A stretch of DNA of 64,000 nt from Limanda limanda (lineage: Eukaryota; Chordata; Actinopteri; Pleuronectiformes; Pleuronectidae), in contig NC_083638.1 of NCBI RefSeq assembly GCF_963576545.1, forward strand, positions 29,535,900-29,599,899, in the 5' to 3' direction. Below, piece by piece: positions 1 through 13,663 of this stretch. The notes under the pieces are model-generated. The model was not told where the DNA came from and searched no databases. It saw only the letters and a program-made list of their open reading frames with translations. Made by a program: the position numbers and the translations under genes. Numbering within the stretch: position 1 is the stretch's first letter; the number at the start of each line of letters is the position of its first letter.

Positions 1-2655
1 CCTGAAATAAAAGATGTGAGTTAAAGCTGCTATATCGGACCCTACGTGCTTCTTTGATTGATTGATCTGCCTTTAACGTATTGAATAAATGAAATACAAA
101 ACATTCTCTATTTCTACAGGAGCCCTAGAGATATTAATATATAAATAAATCAGGTTACTATGTGACAAATTAATTAATTATAATAAAACTAGCAAAGCAA
201 TCTCTTAACTGAAACCTAAAAATTCTAAATATGTATCTAGCCTATATGTCTTTTGATATCACAACTAATTTCAAAGATTTAATTATCTTGTTAAGACGAT
301 ATATCTTAAATCTTAGATGGTATCTTAAATGAATGTTTTTGATGTGACCACTGACCTGACAATTAGTCTCATTGGGCTTTGAAGAAATATACCTACACTA
401 CACATCAGCCCGACTATGTGTATATGTTGTGCTCCTGATATGTTCTGTTTTGCTGTTTCAGAAAAATTGTGGTAAACAAAACTCCATGAAATGTCCACAT
501 AAAACTACCTACAAGCATTTACATTACACAATGAAGCGAGAAGTGTCTTTATAGACTCTGCCTGTCAAGAGATTGGTCTTTAACAGGAGATGCGATGCTG
601 GAAGCGTAACCCGAATGATTCTCTATCTCTTGTTATGGCCTTTTCTGCCCTCAGAGTTTGTGCATTTAGGAATCAATACAAAGAAATAAAGGGAAAAAAA
701 TATATTTTAGTTTTCTACTGCAGGGGTTATGTTTGAGAAACCTTTGACTTTGTTCTCCTGATTTACTGATCTGGGATTTTCAACATAGCTCTTCTACCCA
801 GAGGTACTGCCAGTGTGGATGCCCATGAATGTCCCACATCCACTTTCAGCACTGGATTATGACTGTGACCAATGATTATTTTTGTTAAGAATCAAAGGGG
901 CCGCCCTCTGTTTTTACACGTTAACGCCAGACCCTTGGTGATAAGAAGTTCTACTAACCCTGTGAAGGTTTTCTCTGCTGGAGGTGTGGGGTTTGAATAA
1001 TTTGGTTATTTGCAAAATAGAGTAGTTGTTATCTAATCGTAGCTATTAGCTGCCATAGGTACATTTTAAATAGTTTGTATTTATATTGTGCTTTCTGAAG
1101 CAACTCAAAGCGCTTTAAAGTTAGTTCTGTGTTTCAGATCTAAAACTTCATGAAAGGGGCACTATGACATCAGGGGCACACCCCTTTATTGATCAATCTT
1201 TTTTTGTTCGTAGGAATTTCAAATACAAACGCCTCTTGCAATTTTCCGTAATTGGAAACTTTGTCTGACCAAAGATGTTCAGTTTACAATGAACCTGAAA
1301 AAAGCATCACATCATCTGAGGATCTGAGAAGATCTGAAGTCTTGACAAGTGTTAGGGTAAATAATAAATAGAGTTTATAATTTTCTTCTCTCAAGTTAAT
1401 AGTTTCTTTCACCCTTAGCAACCAATTAAAATTGGAAGAATCAGTTGTTGTTTTGCTCGAAGGAGATTACCCTGACCTCAGCCTTCTCACCTGATTCAGG
1501 GTCATGATTTAAGAAAGTCAGACATAATTATACAAACAAGTTTGTATAATTTAGTGGAAATAATGACCCTACTTTTTCCCCTCCCTTTTTCTATTATATG
1601 AGCCAAATGGTCATTGTAGGCATGTTTGGCCTTGGTACACTTGCACCCAACTGAGTGTAATTAGTTTAATTTTTCTGATTTAAAAAAAGCTTTTAAGAAA
1701 TTACTTAAGATATTTGATATTAATATTTAAAACTATTTATCTACCTTTTCATAATCTACAGATTGCTTCTAAAGAAGTCAAAGCAGAGATGTATTTAAAA
1801 GGAGATCTTCATGGGAAGTGACAGCAGAAAGAAAATACATTCTCAGTTGTCCAAAATGCACCAACTGTGTTTCAGTCATGCTCAGGCAGAAGCACGATAA
1901 GTTACACAAAGACCATGATGGTTGTGTCGTGTGTCTCCATAGCTTGCATCACTTTTGTCATCACTAAACCACTACACAGGTTGGATAAAGATCCCTTTTT
2001 GTTGCTATTTGTGTGAAATCACAAGCCTGTAGGCAGGTGCGTGTCTGTGCTGCACCGCCTCGACACCCGACTCTGATGAAGCCTCTGGGAAGGAGCAGGC
2101 AGTGGTGAAATGTGTAGTTGGATCAAAGCCAGGTGCAAAGGCTGCCACTATGTGTTAGGAGTTACTACCCTCTAACCCCAGCCCCCATCCCTGCTGAAGG
2201 TCTCTCTGTCTGCCAGTGTCCTTGTTTCTCCCGCTGGACTGACTGATGGGAGCTGACACTAGCCTCGATCCCTCACGCTGTATCTACAGAGCCTGCTCTG
2301 AGCCCCCTGTCTTGTCTCTTAATGCCAGGACTGTCTCCCTGGACACGCTCACAAACCTTTTCACCCCGGTCACCCCTTTTATTTTGGAGTAGGTGTGTAT
2401 TTGTTCTCATATTTCTATCTCTGGGAATCAGTTTGTTGAATTTGTTACAAAGTTTAGTTTCTGGTAGTCCTTGGAATTGATCTTCATCTTAAAGGGTACA
2501 CATTCACACACTCATGTTGCCACGTGTCATTACTGTAACAAACTTTACTGTAACTTTAGGAGACTTGATTTGAGTAACCGATGTTGCTGAAGCCTCATTT
2601 TATTTTAATCTGCAGATTATTATCTAAATTCTCCACTGTAATGCATTGGTTAGAC

Positions 2656-3951
2656 CAGTGGTTCTCAAATGGGGGTAGGCGTACACCTGGGGGTACTTGA
2701 AGGTACTCCAGGGGGTACTTGAGATTTTTTTTAAATATATTTAAAATTAGCATTCCATTAAAAAATCCTTTAAAAACTGTTATTTAATAAATATTCAATA
2801 AAATATAATTGTAAGTTCATGAACTGAATTTTATATTCAGTAGGCTATTCAATTTCATTATCCTAAAAACCCTCCTTCTCGCCCATACCGATGGCTTGAC
2901 CCAACCTGGCACACGCCACCTGTCATCACCTGTCATCACTGCCGCCTTGAAAACTCAAACAATGGAGTCAGGATCAAAGCGCAGCAGCAATGCCGCTGAA
3001 AACACGGAGGGACAAGTGTCAAAGAAGGCGAAACCAGAGCAGAGAGCCTTCTCTAAACAACACCGTAAGAGCTTGTGCCTCTTTGGAGGGTCTCTAAAAC
3101 GTGAAACCTTTCCGTTGTGAAGTTACAGATTCATGACAAGATGTCCGAGTCTCTACCAGTACCCTGTCAAAATAAAAGCATGTGAAATTAAAGTGTCTGA
3201 ACTTAAAGCGAGCAAATATTTCACAATAAAATAACTGAAAGACACTTACACAATATTAACAATAACAGAGATTGAGTTATTTACACATTGTGTTTTTTCT
3301 GTGGGGAGAAATTAGCCAACAGTGGCATGAAGTCAGCACATCTCCAGACAAAACATGAAAGTCATGTTGGTAAGCCACCTGAGTTTTTTGAGAGGAAACT
3401 TTCTGAATTCAGGTCATCTCAAGACACGATGCGAAAAGCCTCCCCGAGGCAAACAGAAATCCTTAAAGAAGATATTTTAAGATGATAAATATTAAATTTT
3501 TTTATTTTGAGCTAGTCTTTTATTTCAAATTAAGTTAATGATTTATTTTTTGTGAAGAAGTGTTTATCTATAATCAAGTTCATGAGTTCGGTTTAAGAAC
3601 ATATCTTTATCATGATCCCAAAAGAGTTCACTTTGAGTTACCAATTATGTTTATGTGCACAAATCTTTATTTATAATTGAGATAATTATTTATTTTTTAA
3701 TAAGTCTTTAGTTATTTTTATATCTTTTTATTTACAAAAAGTTCAAGAGAGACCACTACAAATGAGCAATGTTATGGACATTGATGGAGTTTTAAATGTG
3801 AAAGTGTCTAGGTACAAAGTTTAATAAATCAGACACTAATGGCACAGCACTGTGTATTACATCTTTCTTTCAACCAAAAATGCTTTGCGCTGGTTAGGGG
3901 GTATTTTTTTTCAAAGGGGATACATCACTGAAAAAAGGTTGAGAAACACTG
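2656..3951 (+). mobile_element. Non-autonomous hAT element with ZBED-like transposase remnant
   Basis: The left end reads CAGTGGTTCTCAA and the right end, reversed, CAGTGTTTCTCAA (12 of 13 bases match). The flanks are ggttagac (2648-2655) and gattagac (3952-3959), an 8-bp target duplication with one mismatch, which is diagnostic of the hAT superfamily. The element is about 1.3 kb. Two broken coding stretches remain inside (see the pseudogene entry). The A/T-rich body from about 3490 to 3850 shows no coding. An autonomous element would be several kb, so this is an internally deleted copy. Confidence 0.85.
2896..3485 (+). pseudogene. hAT transposase N-terminal fragment (BED-type zinc finger), broken
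   Basis: Two open stretches (2896-3120 and 3288-3485) in different frames resemble the start of ZBED/hAT-family transposases. The first has a basic, lysine-rich leader with KRSSNAAENTEG. The second has a Cys-x2-Cys motif (CFFCGEKLAN), then a His pair in HLQTKHESH, then PPEFFERKLSEF, the pattern of a C2H2-like BED finger followed by a conserved helix. The catalytic RNase-H-like core and dimerisation domain are absent, and stops separate the pieces. It lies wholly inside the hAT element. It cannot make an active transposase. Confidence 0.7.
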
Positions 3952-4929
3952 GATTAGACCTTGGAACACATCAAAGGTGCAGCACCACAAGACTGAATAC
4001 AACGGATCTCATGCAGAAACCATTCCTACAAACAGATTTGTTCTTAAGTTGTGCGAACTGGTTATCTAGTACATTTAGCCAGATTCCCCAGTTTTTTTGA
4101 ATTTTTAATTTTCTGGTAGGTGCAAACACAAATCAAACACAAGTCCTGTGGTCTAGACCTATTGTAGGTCATTTAATAAATTTGAAGCTAAAATTAATGC
4201 ATAGGATATATACATTTATTTAAAGTCATTAAAACTCTTTCAAATTCAAATCTATAGGCGTGTGTGGGTCAGTCACTTGTGAATCAGGCACTTCCCCCTC
4301 CGGTGTGTCCCTGGCGTACGAGTAGAAAAGAAGGGTAAATCAGAAAATGTCCTTGCATGAAGCCCAATGTACACAATGACAATTAAATCATGTGCTGCAA
4401 CCAAAAATTATTTCACACTCATGGTTTGACACTTGCTTTGCCTCTCTGTCACGGGGTTGTCGGGAATATTTGACATTGGATCATATTCTCACAGGCTGTG
4501 GTTTAAAATCTGCATTCAGTGCGCTTGTAGAAGACAGTATATAACAGGCAGGACTGTCAACACACCAAAGTTAGGCACATCATTGCAAACAGCTGAATAA
4601 AGGATGAAAAGCTCCCTCCAACTTGCTTTCCTCCCACTCACATTATTTTCTTTTGACGTGTTGAAGAGTATTGGCTGCCACTTAGTGAGTGCTGTACACA
4701 TGTGCCTGCGTGACTAAACCCAAGTGCAACCTCACCTTGTGAGGGGACCATGTTTTATACACTATACATCCCTCTGATGTCCCTGTGTGTCAGTAGTAAG
4801 AGCAATCTATAAGAGGAATCTGATCTGTCACCTTTTTCATCATAAATAATATGGCCGTATTTTAAAAGGAACAACACATCCAAGTGAAAACCATTCATCA
4901 TTTTCCCCCAGCAGAATGTAATGGCCATG

Positions 4930-4957
4930 TACGTCCATCATAAAAATGATGGACGTA
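4930..4957. repeat. Perfect 12-bp hairpin with 4-base loop
   Basis: tacgtccatcat (4930-4941) is followed by aaaa and then its exact reverse complement (4946-4957). It is one of the cleanest short inverted repeats noticed by eye in the window and lies at the left edge of a degenerate fish dispersed repeat. Confidence 0.85.
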
Positions 4958-4979
4958 TAACTCATTATCTAAAAAAATG

Positions 4980-5215
4980 TGGAAGGGGGTGGCCAATGTC
5001 CCCCACTTTGAACAAGACTGTAATATCTCAAAAAGCTATTGGACATCCATACGCAGAGGATGAATGTCTGGTTTTGGTGAACTCCTCGATTTTCCTCTTG
5101 CCTCATCATGAAAGTGTTGAATGTTACAATACAACAATAATTCATGAGCAATTCATTTGCAATGACAAAGTAATTGCTTCTGTATTGGTCATATGGTTTT
5201 TAAAAGCATACTGAA
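4980..5215. repeat. Degenerate dispersed fish repeat
   Basis: The phrases about an atatctcaaaaagctattgg core, a cagaggatgaat core and a ttttcctcttgcctcatcatga core appear in the same order in a very common teleost intergenic repeat, as I remember it. No terminal repeats or target duplication could be defined. Class unknown. Confidence 0.4.
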
Positions 5216-5490
5216 AATATGTTTAGCTTTAGCTTTCTTTTAGTCTGTCTCAAGTGTGGCTTTCATTTAAGATTTAATCTGGGAAAATTTTGAAGCTGAC
5301 TGGGAAACTTCATGTTTTGTGTGTTTTGGTTGATGCTCTCATTACGTTCTCAACACTTTGAGGCTAGTAGATTAGGAAATACAAATGCATCATGCCATAC
5401 CCGCTATTATGAAGATTATTGTTCCAGCGGGGGTTACCCATGACATCTTTCATTTAGACACACAGGCTCAATCGTCTCTCCTTCTGATAG

Positions 5491-5519
5491 CTGCACACAC
5501 ACACACACACACACACACA
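5491..5519. repeat. (CA)n microsatellite
   Basis: About 14 uninterrupted CA units. Confidence 0.95.
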
Positions 5520-6418
5520 GACTTTAGTTCTCTCTCTCTTCCCGGGTTATTTCCCTTGGACAAATTTAAACCAACCTTTCCTCTGGCACATCCTTCAAAC
5601 CTATGGTTCCTTTAGTTTTGCAATTTCAAAAGTTGACTCTTTATGGTTTTTGTTGCTGTCTCTAGTGCTGGTCGACGAGCAACAGAGAACAAGTTTGTTA
5701 TTATCATGTTTGTCCATATAATACTCAGAGATAGTCTGTGTGTAATATAGAGCTCAACTAAGCACCTGACCAGGAGCCAATGTCTCTGTGAGGCTAGAAC
5801 GGAATCAATCAGCTTGGAATTCCTGTAACCTGAGCAAAGCTTTTAACTGATGAGTCTTGGCCTCATCTCAGCCCTAATGACACATAAGAACTATTTTGAA
5901 ACTTGACCTGAAGTTGATCTTAATGGTGTCCTTGTTTATTTAAACATGACCGTGAAATGTGGCCCTCTAACATACAGTACATCTCAGACGTGCTGGACTG
6001 CTGCAGGGACACAAAACATGACTGAAATGTCTTTCCATCTTTCTTTTTTGCCTTTCACAGAGCATGATTAGACACAGCACCACAGATTGTCAAGAGTGTA
6101 ATTACGTTTAAGTGTCACAGTTAGAAATCGAAAATCCAACTGCAAATCGCTTAGTTCACCTGCAAGGACACACACATGGACATGCACACACGCATACTCC
6201 GGAAGACAGTACATTCACAAACTAATCTGCCAAACCAAAAAAAATGATCAGATAAAGTGAGCAACATTCAAAAGTTTATCCTCTCCAGTCTCTAGTTCCA
6301 TTTTTTTTACATACTATTTGGGCTAAATGGATGTATCTTTGATCAGATGTGGAAATATTAAGGCCGTTATATACAGTGTACAGTTCCAATGGTGTGTATA
6401 TGTGTGTGTTTTTCTCAG

Positions 6419-6648
6419 ACATCACAGCGAAGGAGTTCATTGAACTGAGGGGGAAGCAGCGGAGCCGCTACGAGCTGCTGGTGGACTTCCTGTCCGAGAT
6501 GCTATCTGTTCCACCTGATGATGTCAACATCTTTAGCCTAATAGATGTGAGGGAGCGAATGCTGGATGTTCGCTTTGCTGTGCAGGGCGGCCCGTCCTTC
6601 CTCCAGCCTGAGAAAATCCACGGTTATCTGGCTGCCCACAAACAAAAG
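6419..6648 (+). CDS. Cadherin exon 1 in window: NC part of the primitive classic cadherin domain
   Basis: The exon begins after a pyrimidine-rich acceptor (tttttctcag) with two bases completing a codon from the upstream exon. It runs 76 codons and ends on a codon boundary at a strong donor (aag|gtaggt). It encodes the membrane-proximal, non-chordate-classic-cadherin region that follows the last cadherin repeat in CadN-type proteins. Typical segments are VNIFSLIDV, LDVRFAVQGG and the closing LQPEKIHGYLAAHKQK. In this family the region is a stalk-like part of the ectodomain and makes no catenin contact. The open frame continues upstream to 6349, but those bases are intron. The methionine there is not a start. 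Codons are GC-rich compared with the flanking intron. Confidence 0.9.
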
Positions 6649-7654
6649 GTAGGTCGTTGTTATCTTTTTAGCAAGGTAGACACAGTGAATTGCCATCAAC
6701 CAGGTTGTTTTGTTGGCTTACCTGTGGATGAAAACATTTGGAAATTGAAAAAAAGCTAGTTCTGCCAATGGCAAGGAATTTGTGACTTTGTCTTGGTCCA
6801 ACACAGACACACAACCGAGACACAACATAGTATGCAAACATAGCTGCATCAGTATTCAAATTATTTTTAAGATGGCGCTGTTTGTCCGATATGTGGATGC
6901 CTGCCACACTGTAAATTGTGCAAACAACAATGTTGTTGCCTGCCTTGCACATTTCTTCCGCCAGACTTTGTTATTAAAATACAGTATAGTCAGTGCTGGC
7001 TTGTGAAAAATCTTCTTGGTGGGGCTGTGCTGTGCCATACTCAGTTTTCAGTACCCATCCCACTAGGATTTAACAAAAATTGCAGAATACCAGTTCTTAG
7101 TGAAATAGTAGGTAATTATTTAATTCCAATAATAAATATGTAAGTCAATTTTACACAGAAATATATAGTATACTGCAAACTGCACAAACTAACTTCAAGT
7201 ACTAAACTTAGAAAAACGAATTCAAAATAATATAAACAAAAATAATAATTGACAGCCGATTGATAAATAATGTAAATTTTATTATTAGTTGTTGCCCTTG
7301 TGCTCAGATAGTAAGTAGAGTATGCATGATAAGACTACAGACTGAGTCTGGTTACTAAGTACACATTCCTGAAACATATAAAGTACTATTAACTAACACT
7401 ATTAAGACAAGATACAATTATATCTTATGAGGTTATCTATACACAAAGAAAATACATGGGAAATTATATATGTTGACGCTAACATAGTAATAGTAGGAAA
7501 AATGCTAGGCGAATCCACACAAACACATTGGTACCATTTGAGCTGTAAGAGTTCACTTTTATTTTGCGCATGCTCATTAGATCCATGAGCGTGATGGATC
7601 AAAGGTCATGACGTCATTGTCACAGTTAAGAGCACACCAACAACAAAATCTTCA

Positions 7655-7695
7655 ACAATATATATATATTATATATACTACATATGTATATACCT
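7655..7695. repeat. TA-rich simple repeat
   Basis: Alternating tatata runs broken by single bases, with a catatg palindrome. Confidence 0.7.
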
Positions 7696-10600
7696 CCTCG
7701 CAACCTTCAAGGGGATAAGATTGGCGACAGCATGTTCGGTTACCTACGAGTGTAACGGATGTACAACAAAAAAACAACCTCAAAACATCAGAAGTGTGTA
7801 TTTCTCAACATATTTATGCTCATTTGTCCTGGCAATTTATTTTGTACCACTTTGCTGTAAGAAAAGGAAAACTCCAGACCATCAACAGTGAAATAGGTGG
7901 ATTCAGGTCAATTTCATCATATCTCATTTAAGTGCAAACAATACACATTGATAGATTAATGAAAAAACATTATAAGCCCTTACACATCATTATATATTTA
8001 TTGAAGGATTTAGGCGACCTGCAACTGCATCTTTTATGTTATTACAGTTCATTCACACATTCTCACACACCAACAGCATTTATTTAATTAGACCTAGGGC
8101 TGAATGACTGGGAGTAAATCTAAAACAGTATTTTTTCTGAAATTTAGCACATTTTCTCCTGTCCTTGTAGGGAAAGCGCATGTGTGAATAACAAAATTAA
8201 TAAGTGCTAAATTCCATTGAGTTGCTTCAGTCTGTTGGTATTGTGCATGCTTGCTCACGTTGTCATTGCCTAGTGGGAATAAAAGAGAGCGACTGTTAAT
8301 GTTTTAGTAACACTTTGTCTGCTGCAGATCTGTTGTGATTTGCATTCCGATTACTCTTTGGAAATTACACTCCAGGGACTGCATAACTAGAGTGTACACA
8401 AACCATGGGATTGACACATGCATATCTTTCAATACTACTAAAGTCGCACATATTTTACAGGTGTTATACTCCATTCTCTAAAGGATCAAAATATATAAGT
8501 TTTTTATTTGTCTTTTAATTTTGGAAGTATTTTGGAAGCATATGATTAAAAGTTTTCAATTTGATTAAATTTGAAATTCTGGCAGAGTTGCTTTCTTTGT
8601 GCACATTTACTTTCGCAAATGAGGCCACTGATTATATTATCAAACATCTTTGAGGCATAATTACAACATTATTTGTGTCTGCTTAGAAAAAAAGATTGAA
8701 ATAGATTTAAAAGTTTCAGTTGTTGAAGCAAAGTTAACACTCACCATTTTGGGCTTATTTTCAAACCAGTCAGTCTTTGAACGGTCAACTGAAAAAAAGA
8801 CAAATGGAGCAATTTTGCTTTAATTTCATGTAATTACACTCAATGTTGAAGACAGGTCTATTTTACTACTGCCATTATGTTTATTGATGCTAAACCTTGA
8901 CTCCCAATGACAAACTGACGATGTAAAACATGTATCTGATGGACGTGTCCTACAACTCTACTATCTACAGCTCCACATCGTAGCAGCTCTAGCAAACATT
9001 AGTCTTTTTCCTCACAGGAGGAGCCACTTCACAGCCATGCATTTTTAACTGGGAGATTCTGACTACTATTGGCTGTCTCATGGTTACTCGTCAATTATAA
9101 TTGTTGAGTTAAAGCCTCATAGCTGTACCTGCTAACTACCCGACTCAGCATGCCGTCAGCACCCTCATAGTCATTTCTCAGCAGAAAATAAATCATGGAG
9201 TCTATATTGGCAGTCTTGGATGCTGGCAGAGGTATACATGCAAAGAAGAAGGAAAACAGAGGTAGTGGATTGTGGATACCTGAATCAGATCAAAAGTAGG
9301 TTCAAAATGCCCACTCTGCTGTTTTTAACAAGTGCCAGCACTGAGTCTGAGTGATTCTCCCTCTGGGTATGGAAGCATTGTGTGAACAACTCTCCTCGCC
9401 AGGAAGCAGCTGTTTATTCCCCAGCAGCTTCTAGTCGAGCTGCTCTCACCTGTCTAAATGAACCACTCTATGCACCGCAGGTGTTAAATCACCTCAGGGT
9501 ATAATCACACCTGTAGTGCAGTCAGTGTTAATACACTTTCATGTTTTCCATTGCTTTGGCTTATCTCCCACGCACTGGATGCAAAAGGAAGCAATGACTC
9601 TGAGGATGAAGGGCTTTTGAGGCTGATCGCATCGATAGTGGGGGAATTGCAGAGCTCTCTTTTTTATATGGAGTACTATGATTTTAAGACAGCATAGCGA
9701 CATAATGATCCTAAACCTATAGAAAACATAGATGCAGAAGATTCTTAACTCGTAAGACCTCAGTCCAAACGGCCATTTCTTTTACTCTCCGACGATAAAA
9801 AGTCCCTGAAAGAAGCAAAGCCTATGGTTTTGGTCTGTGGGACATTACCTTTGGATACTTCAGTCACACGCTGCCAGTGATTTGAAAACAAATATTTGAA
9901 AAGTTTGGTGACTTCATGTAACTTTGTGTCCAATTATTTTTGTTCCTTTGAAATTGTGGTCTTCCGTAAATACAGGGCTGTGGTTCGTACACAGTTGATC
10001 TGATAGAAATATAGAAACTCCCAATCAAAATCGCTGTTATATTTCAAAACCAGTGCACTTTAATACACATTCAAACAGCAGAACATGTGTCACTGTACTT
10101 CTGACACGTCTGTGCCTTTTCTCACACTCTCTTATAGCAAGACACAATATTTCAGTCGGTTTCAACCTTATATTAAAAGATTCTCAGTCGATCAAGAGCC
10201 GCAGGCGTAGGTCACACTACACATCAGGTCGTTATTCGATTTCATTTCACCTCTCATTCTGCAACATTTGTTGTTGTACCAACCATGCGCCTGGGAGGAA
10301 GAAGCATCTATCATACAGTTGATACCATGTCATTTTGTGGAATTAGGGATAGTATCACTAAAATGATCAGGCCCAGATGACTGTCACTTCTTCTTCAAAA
10401 GATCCAATTTGAAAGAATGAGGACTCTCAAGTGGTTTGAAATATCCTTATGATTATGTTATTGCATTTTTTTTTTTTAATTGTTGAATCTATTATCCAGA
10501 CTTGTCCAATATAAAGCATGAAATAAAAATTGCGTCCCCATATAATGACCTTAGAAGGTTTGGTTTCATGATCTGTTCAGCATTGCTCGATATATCCTTC

Positions 10601-11692
10601 TTTTTCCTTCCCCTACCTCCACTTTGTGTTAAAGAGGAGACCCGTGATGTAATACAGTGAAGATCATACAGAGGATAGATTAGACAGATGTTAAGAATAC
10701 CCTCCAGATTAAGTCCTAAGCACACAATGTCATGTTACACATTCATTTTAGAATTTTAATGATTAGAGATTGAAGTTTTTCAAAATGATAATTTTGCATT
10801 TTGTGACAGGAAGTGACAACATCCATGTGATTTCTAAAATCTGGGTGTTTGTGTAGTTAACGAAAATCTGTGAGGATTACTCAAATCGAGAAAACAAGCA
10901 ATGCATTAATGTGAAAAACAATTAATCATGTGTAAAATCAATATTCAATTCTTCGTATTAACATTTCAGTAGCAGCTCTTTTTGTGTTGTTCTCACACTC
11001 CTATACAGCTACAGATAGGTTACCACAGAATCCTTTACTGATACATACCAACCCCCGTCCCTTTCTTCCAAAAGACCATCTCATATTGTCAAAGCCACAG
11101 CTTGTAGGCCACCTGTGGTGAACATTTGTGACCACTTCTTGTTGTCAGTGATATATATTACACTCCATGTATCATCCTCCACCTAAAACCATTTCTGTTA
11201 TTTAGGACACAGGGAAATTTGGCCTGATTCAGGCTATTGTCCTGAACAGATATTTCTGGGTCAGCCCAAAAAAAAAATGTTTTTTCTACTTTATTCATAG
11301 TCCACGAGTGTGGAACATCCTTTTAAATCCAACCCAATTTGACTCTTACAGAAATGCACAGTGCGGATTATGGCTGTAATAGTGGCTGCTGCTGTCAAAA
11401 AAAATCCCACCAGGGCTGTGCTCTGTCAAATTACATAGTTCTTCCTATATTTAATCGGAAATTGTCTGAGTAAATTAAATTCTACCAAGTAGAGCAGGAT
11501 TAGCAAAATTTCAGAACATTAAAACGCACATCATCACCATATAGGGGAAAGTTGGTGAAACTCAAACATTACACTTCATCACACTGGCGCACACTGGCCG
11601 CTGGCTTCAGTCAGACCTCATTTCACGTTTCAAAAGTCTGAATGGAAGTACGGAACCTGAGTGAGTGCGAATGGAGCTAGAGCGTGCACTCT

Positions 11693-11700
<8 letters not shown>

Positions 11701-11757
<57 letters not shown>
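11701..11757. repeat. (AG)n microsatellite, about 28 units
   Basis: 57 bases of pure AG. All purines lie on the + strand and all pyrimidines on the minus strand. The arginine/glutamate or serine/leucine open frames across it are artefacts of the repeat. Confidence 0.97.
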
Positions 11758-11759
<2 letters not shown>

Positions 11760-13663
11760 AATTGTCAAAGAGTCAAATTGTATGCATTTTACCAGCAGTA
11801 ACATGAATGATGAGCCAGTCTCTGTCTGCATGTGTATGTTGGGTGAGAAACAGCACGCTCACAGTGCTCAGTCCAGCTCACTGCGATCTACCCTTTGCAT
11901 TTCTCTTTAGTTCCCTTCCTGGTGTTTGTCTTTTCTTTGTTTCATGTGACCATTGCCAAGGAGAGAAAGGTGAGACGGGGAGGAAAGCATGCAAGAGTAG
12001 AGGAGCTTTTTTTATTCTAAAATGAGCAAAGTGTGGCCACAGAGAGAAGCAGAGAGGAAAGACGTGTAAGCGGAGAGGTAGCCAAGGCTTTCAGGTGTGA
12101 TTTGTGAGGAGAGTGCCGAGCGTTTCACCTGAATTCAGCCAGGTTCTCTGGAGAAGACATTGATCAGAATGAGATGTGAAGCGTGGCGAGGGAAAGGATG
12201 AACGAGCGCTGGAGAAATAGAGCGGGGGGTTAGCTGGTGGACGGGGAAGGAAAGGGGCGGAGGCGGTGGGTGGAACGGGTAGGCAGGGGATGCAGAAGAT
12301 GGAGCAGCGCTTATTATTAATGTGCTCAATTCTCCAGTAATACTTTAGATGTAGGAGATTTAAAACAAATCTTTATTCCCTATATCTCTCTATTACTCCC
12401 ATCTTTACCTCAATAATGGAACTTATCCCTCTGTGTTTTCAATCCAGCACGCTCCACTTGACTTTTAATGATACCACATTGAATTTTGACTTTTAAAAAA
12501 TCATTGGTATGGCGCTCAGATACCAAGGTTCATCTTGACATTATATTAATGTGGCCCTGAGGGCAGTGCAGAGGACTGTAACAATAGTCCAAGGAACAAT
12601 ACGTCCCTCTGGTCCTGCTTTCTATACACACTGTTCTGCCTCAGAAAGTTCCAGTGTATGCCTTGACTTGCCTTCCCTCAGCACTTCATCAAACAGAATG
12701 GGCCATGTTGATTTCCTTTGAGCCATACCAGGGTTAAGAGACTAAAACGTGGGATTACGTGTTTTCTTGGTTATAAAGCAATTTAAAAATAATATTTCAA
12801 AATCATAAATATAATTAAATGCGTTCTTCGTGTGTAAATCTTTTTGAATATTTTGTTGGCTTTCAACAAAGGCTGACTGGCTTGAAAAAAAGTCTTCATT
12901 AAGAAGTCTTCCGCATGGTGAGACCAATGTAGTAATTTACCTTCACACTGAATATGGTTATTTCAGATAAATATCTCTGTTGGCCACCAACCGTGTGACA
13001 GACAGCATGACGCCGACTTCACCACGGCCGCCCTTATCCCCAGATATCTCCCTACTGACTGTGCTCCCTGCCTCCTCGTGTCCACCCCCCGAACATGGTC
13101 GCCCTTTTCCTCATCTTCGCCCTTCCTTCTCCCCCCCCACTTGTTTTGCTCTTCACTGCCTGACTGGGTCTTGTTGGCTTTAAATGTCAGAGATTCCAAG
13201 GATGCATTATCTCCTGCTGAGAAGATGGCAGCAAGGAGAAACCCTGTTGATGCAAACACACGGGTTTCATTTACAAAAGTTTGAGTTTGATATTTATGAT
13301 AATGTATTCATCTTGTTGATTGAGGCGAGCAACATTGGCTTCCTATTGCAAAGTCTTACTCCACTAGTGTTTAGAGTATTAAATTAAGGTGATTATCAGA
13401 ATCTAAACATTATAATTCAGTTTGTCATATTCACTTCTTAATTGACCTGTTACAATTGATCCCAATGCTTTTCATCAGCTATTTATGAATCAACTATTCA
13501 TGATTAAAAAAAAGGTAGAAAAACACCAAAGGAAACGTGTCAATGTGTGTTCAACATGTTCCGTACCTTTGTCGTCAAAGGTTTGTTAAATACACTGCTT
13601 CTGTATTTCCCCTTCATGTTCTGTTAATGTCACAGTGACCCAAACTAAATTAGTATTAAGCAT

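Larger units (their letters stand above)
1..6418. other. Intron upstream of the first visible cadherin exon (or earlier intergenic DNA)
   Basis: No cadherin-repeat exon, signature such as DxNDNxP, or plausible spliced frame was recognised here. The stretch holds an hAT element (2656-3951), a perfect hairpin (4930-4957), a degenerate fish repeat (about 4980-5215) and a (CA)n run (5491-5519). Because exon 6419-6648 starts within a codon, at least its 3' part is intron of the cadherin gene. Confidence 0.7.

Noticed and set aside
11607..11910. Frames with SL or RE repeats
   Set aside because: Produced by the (AG)n microsatellite.
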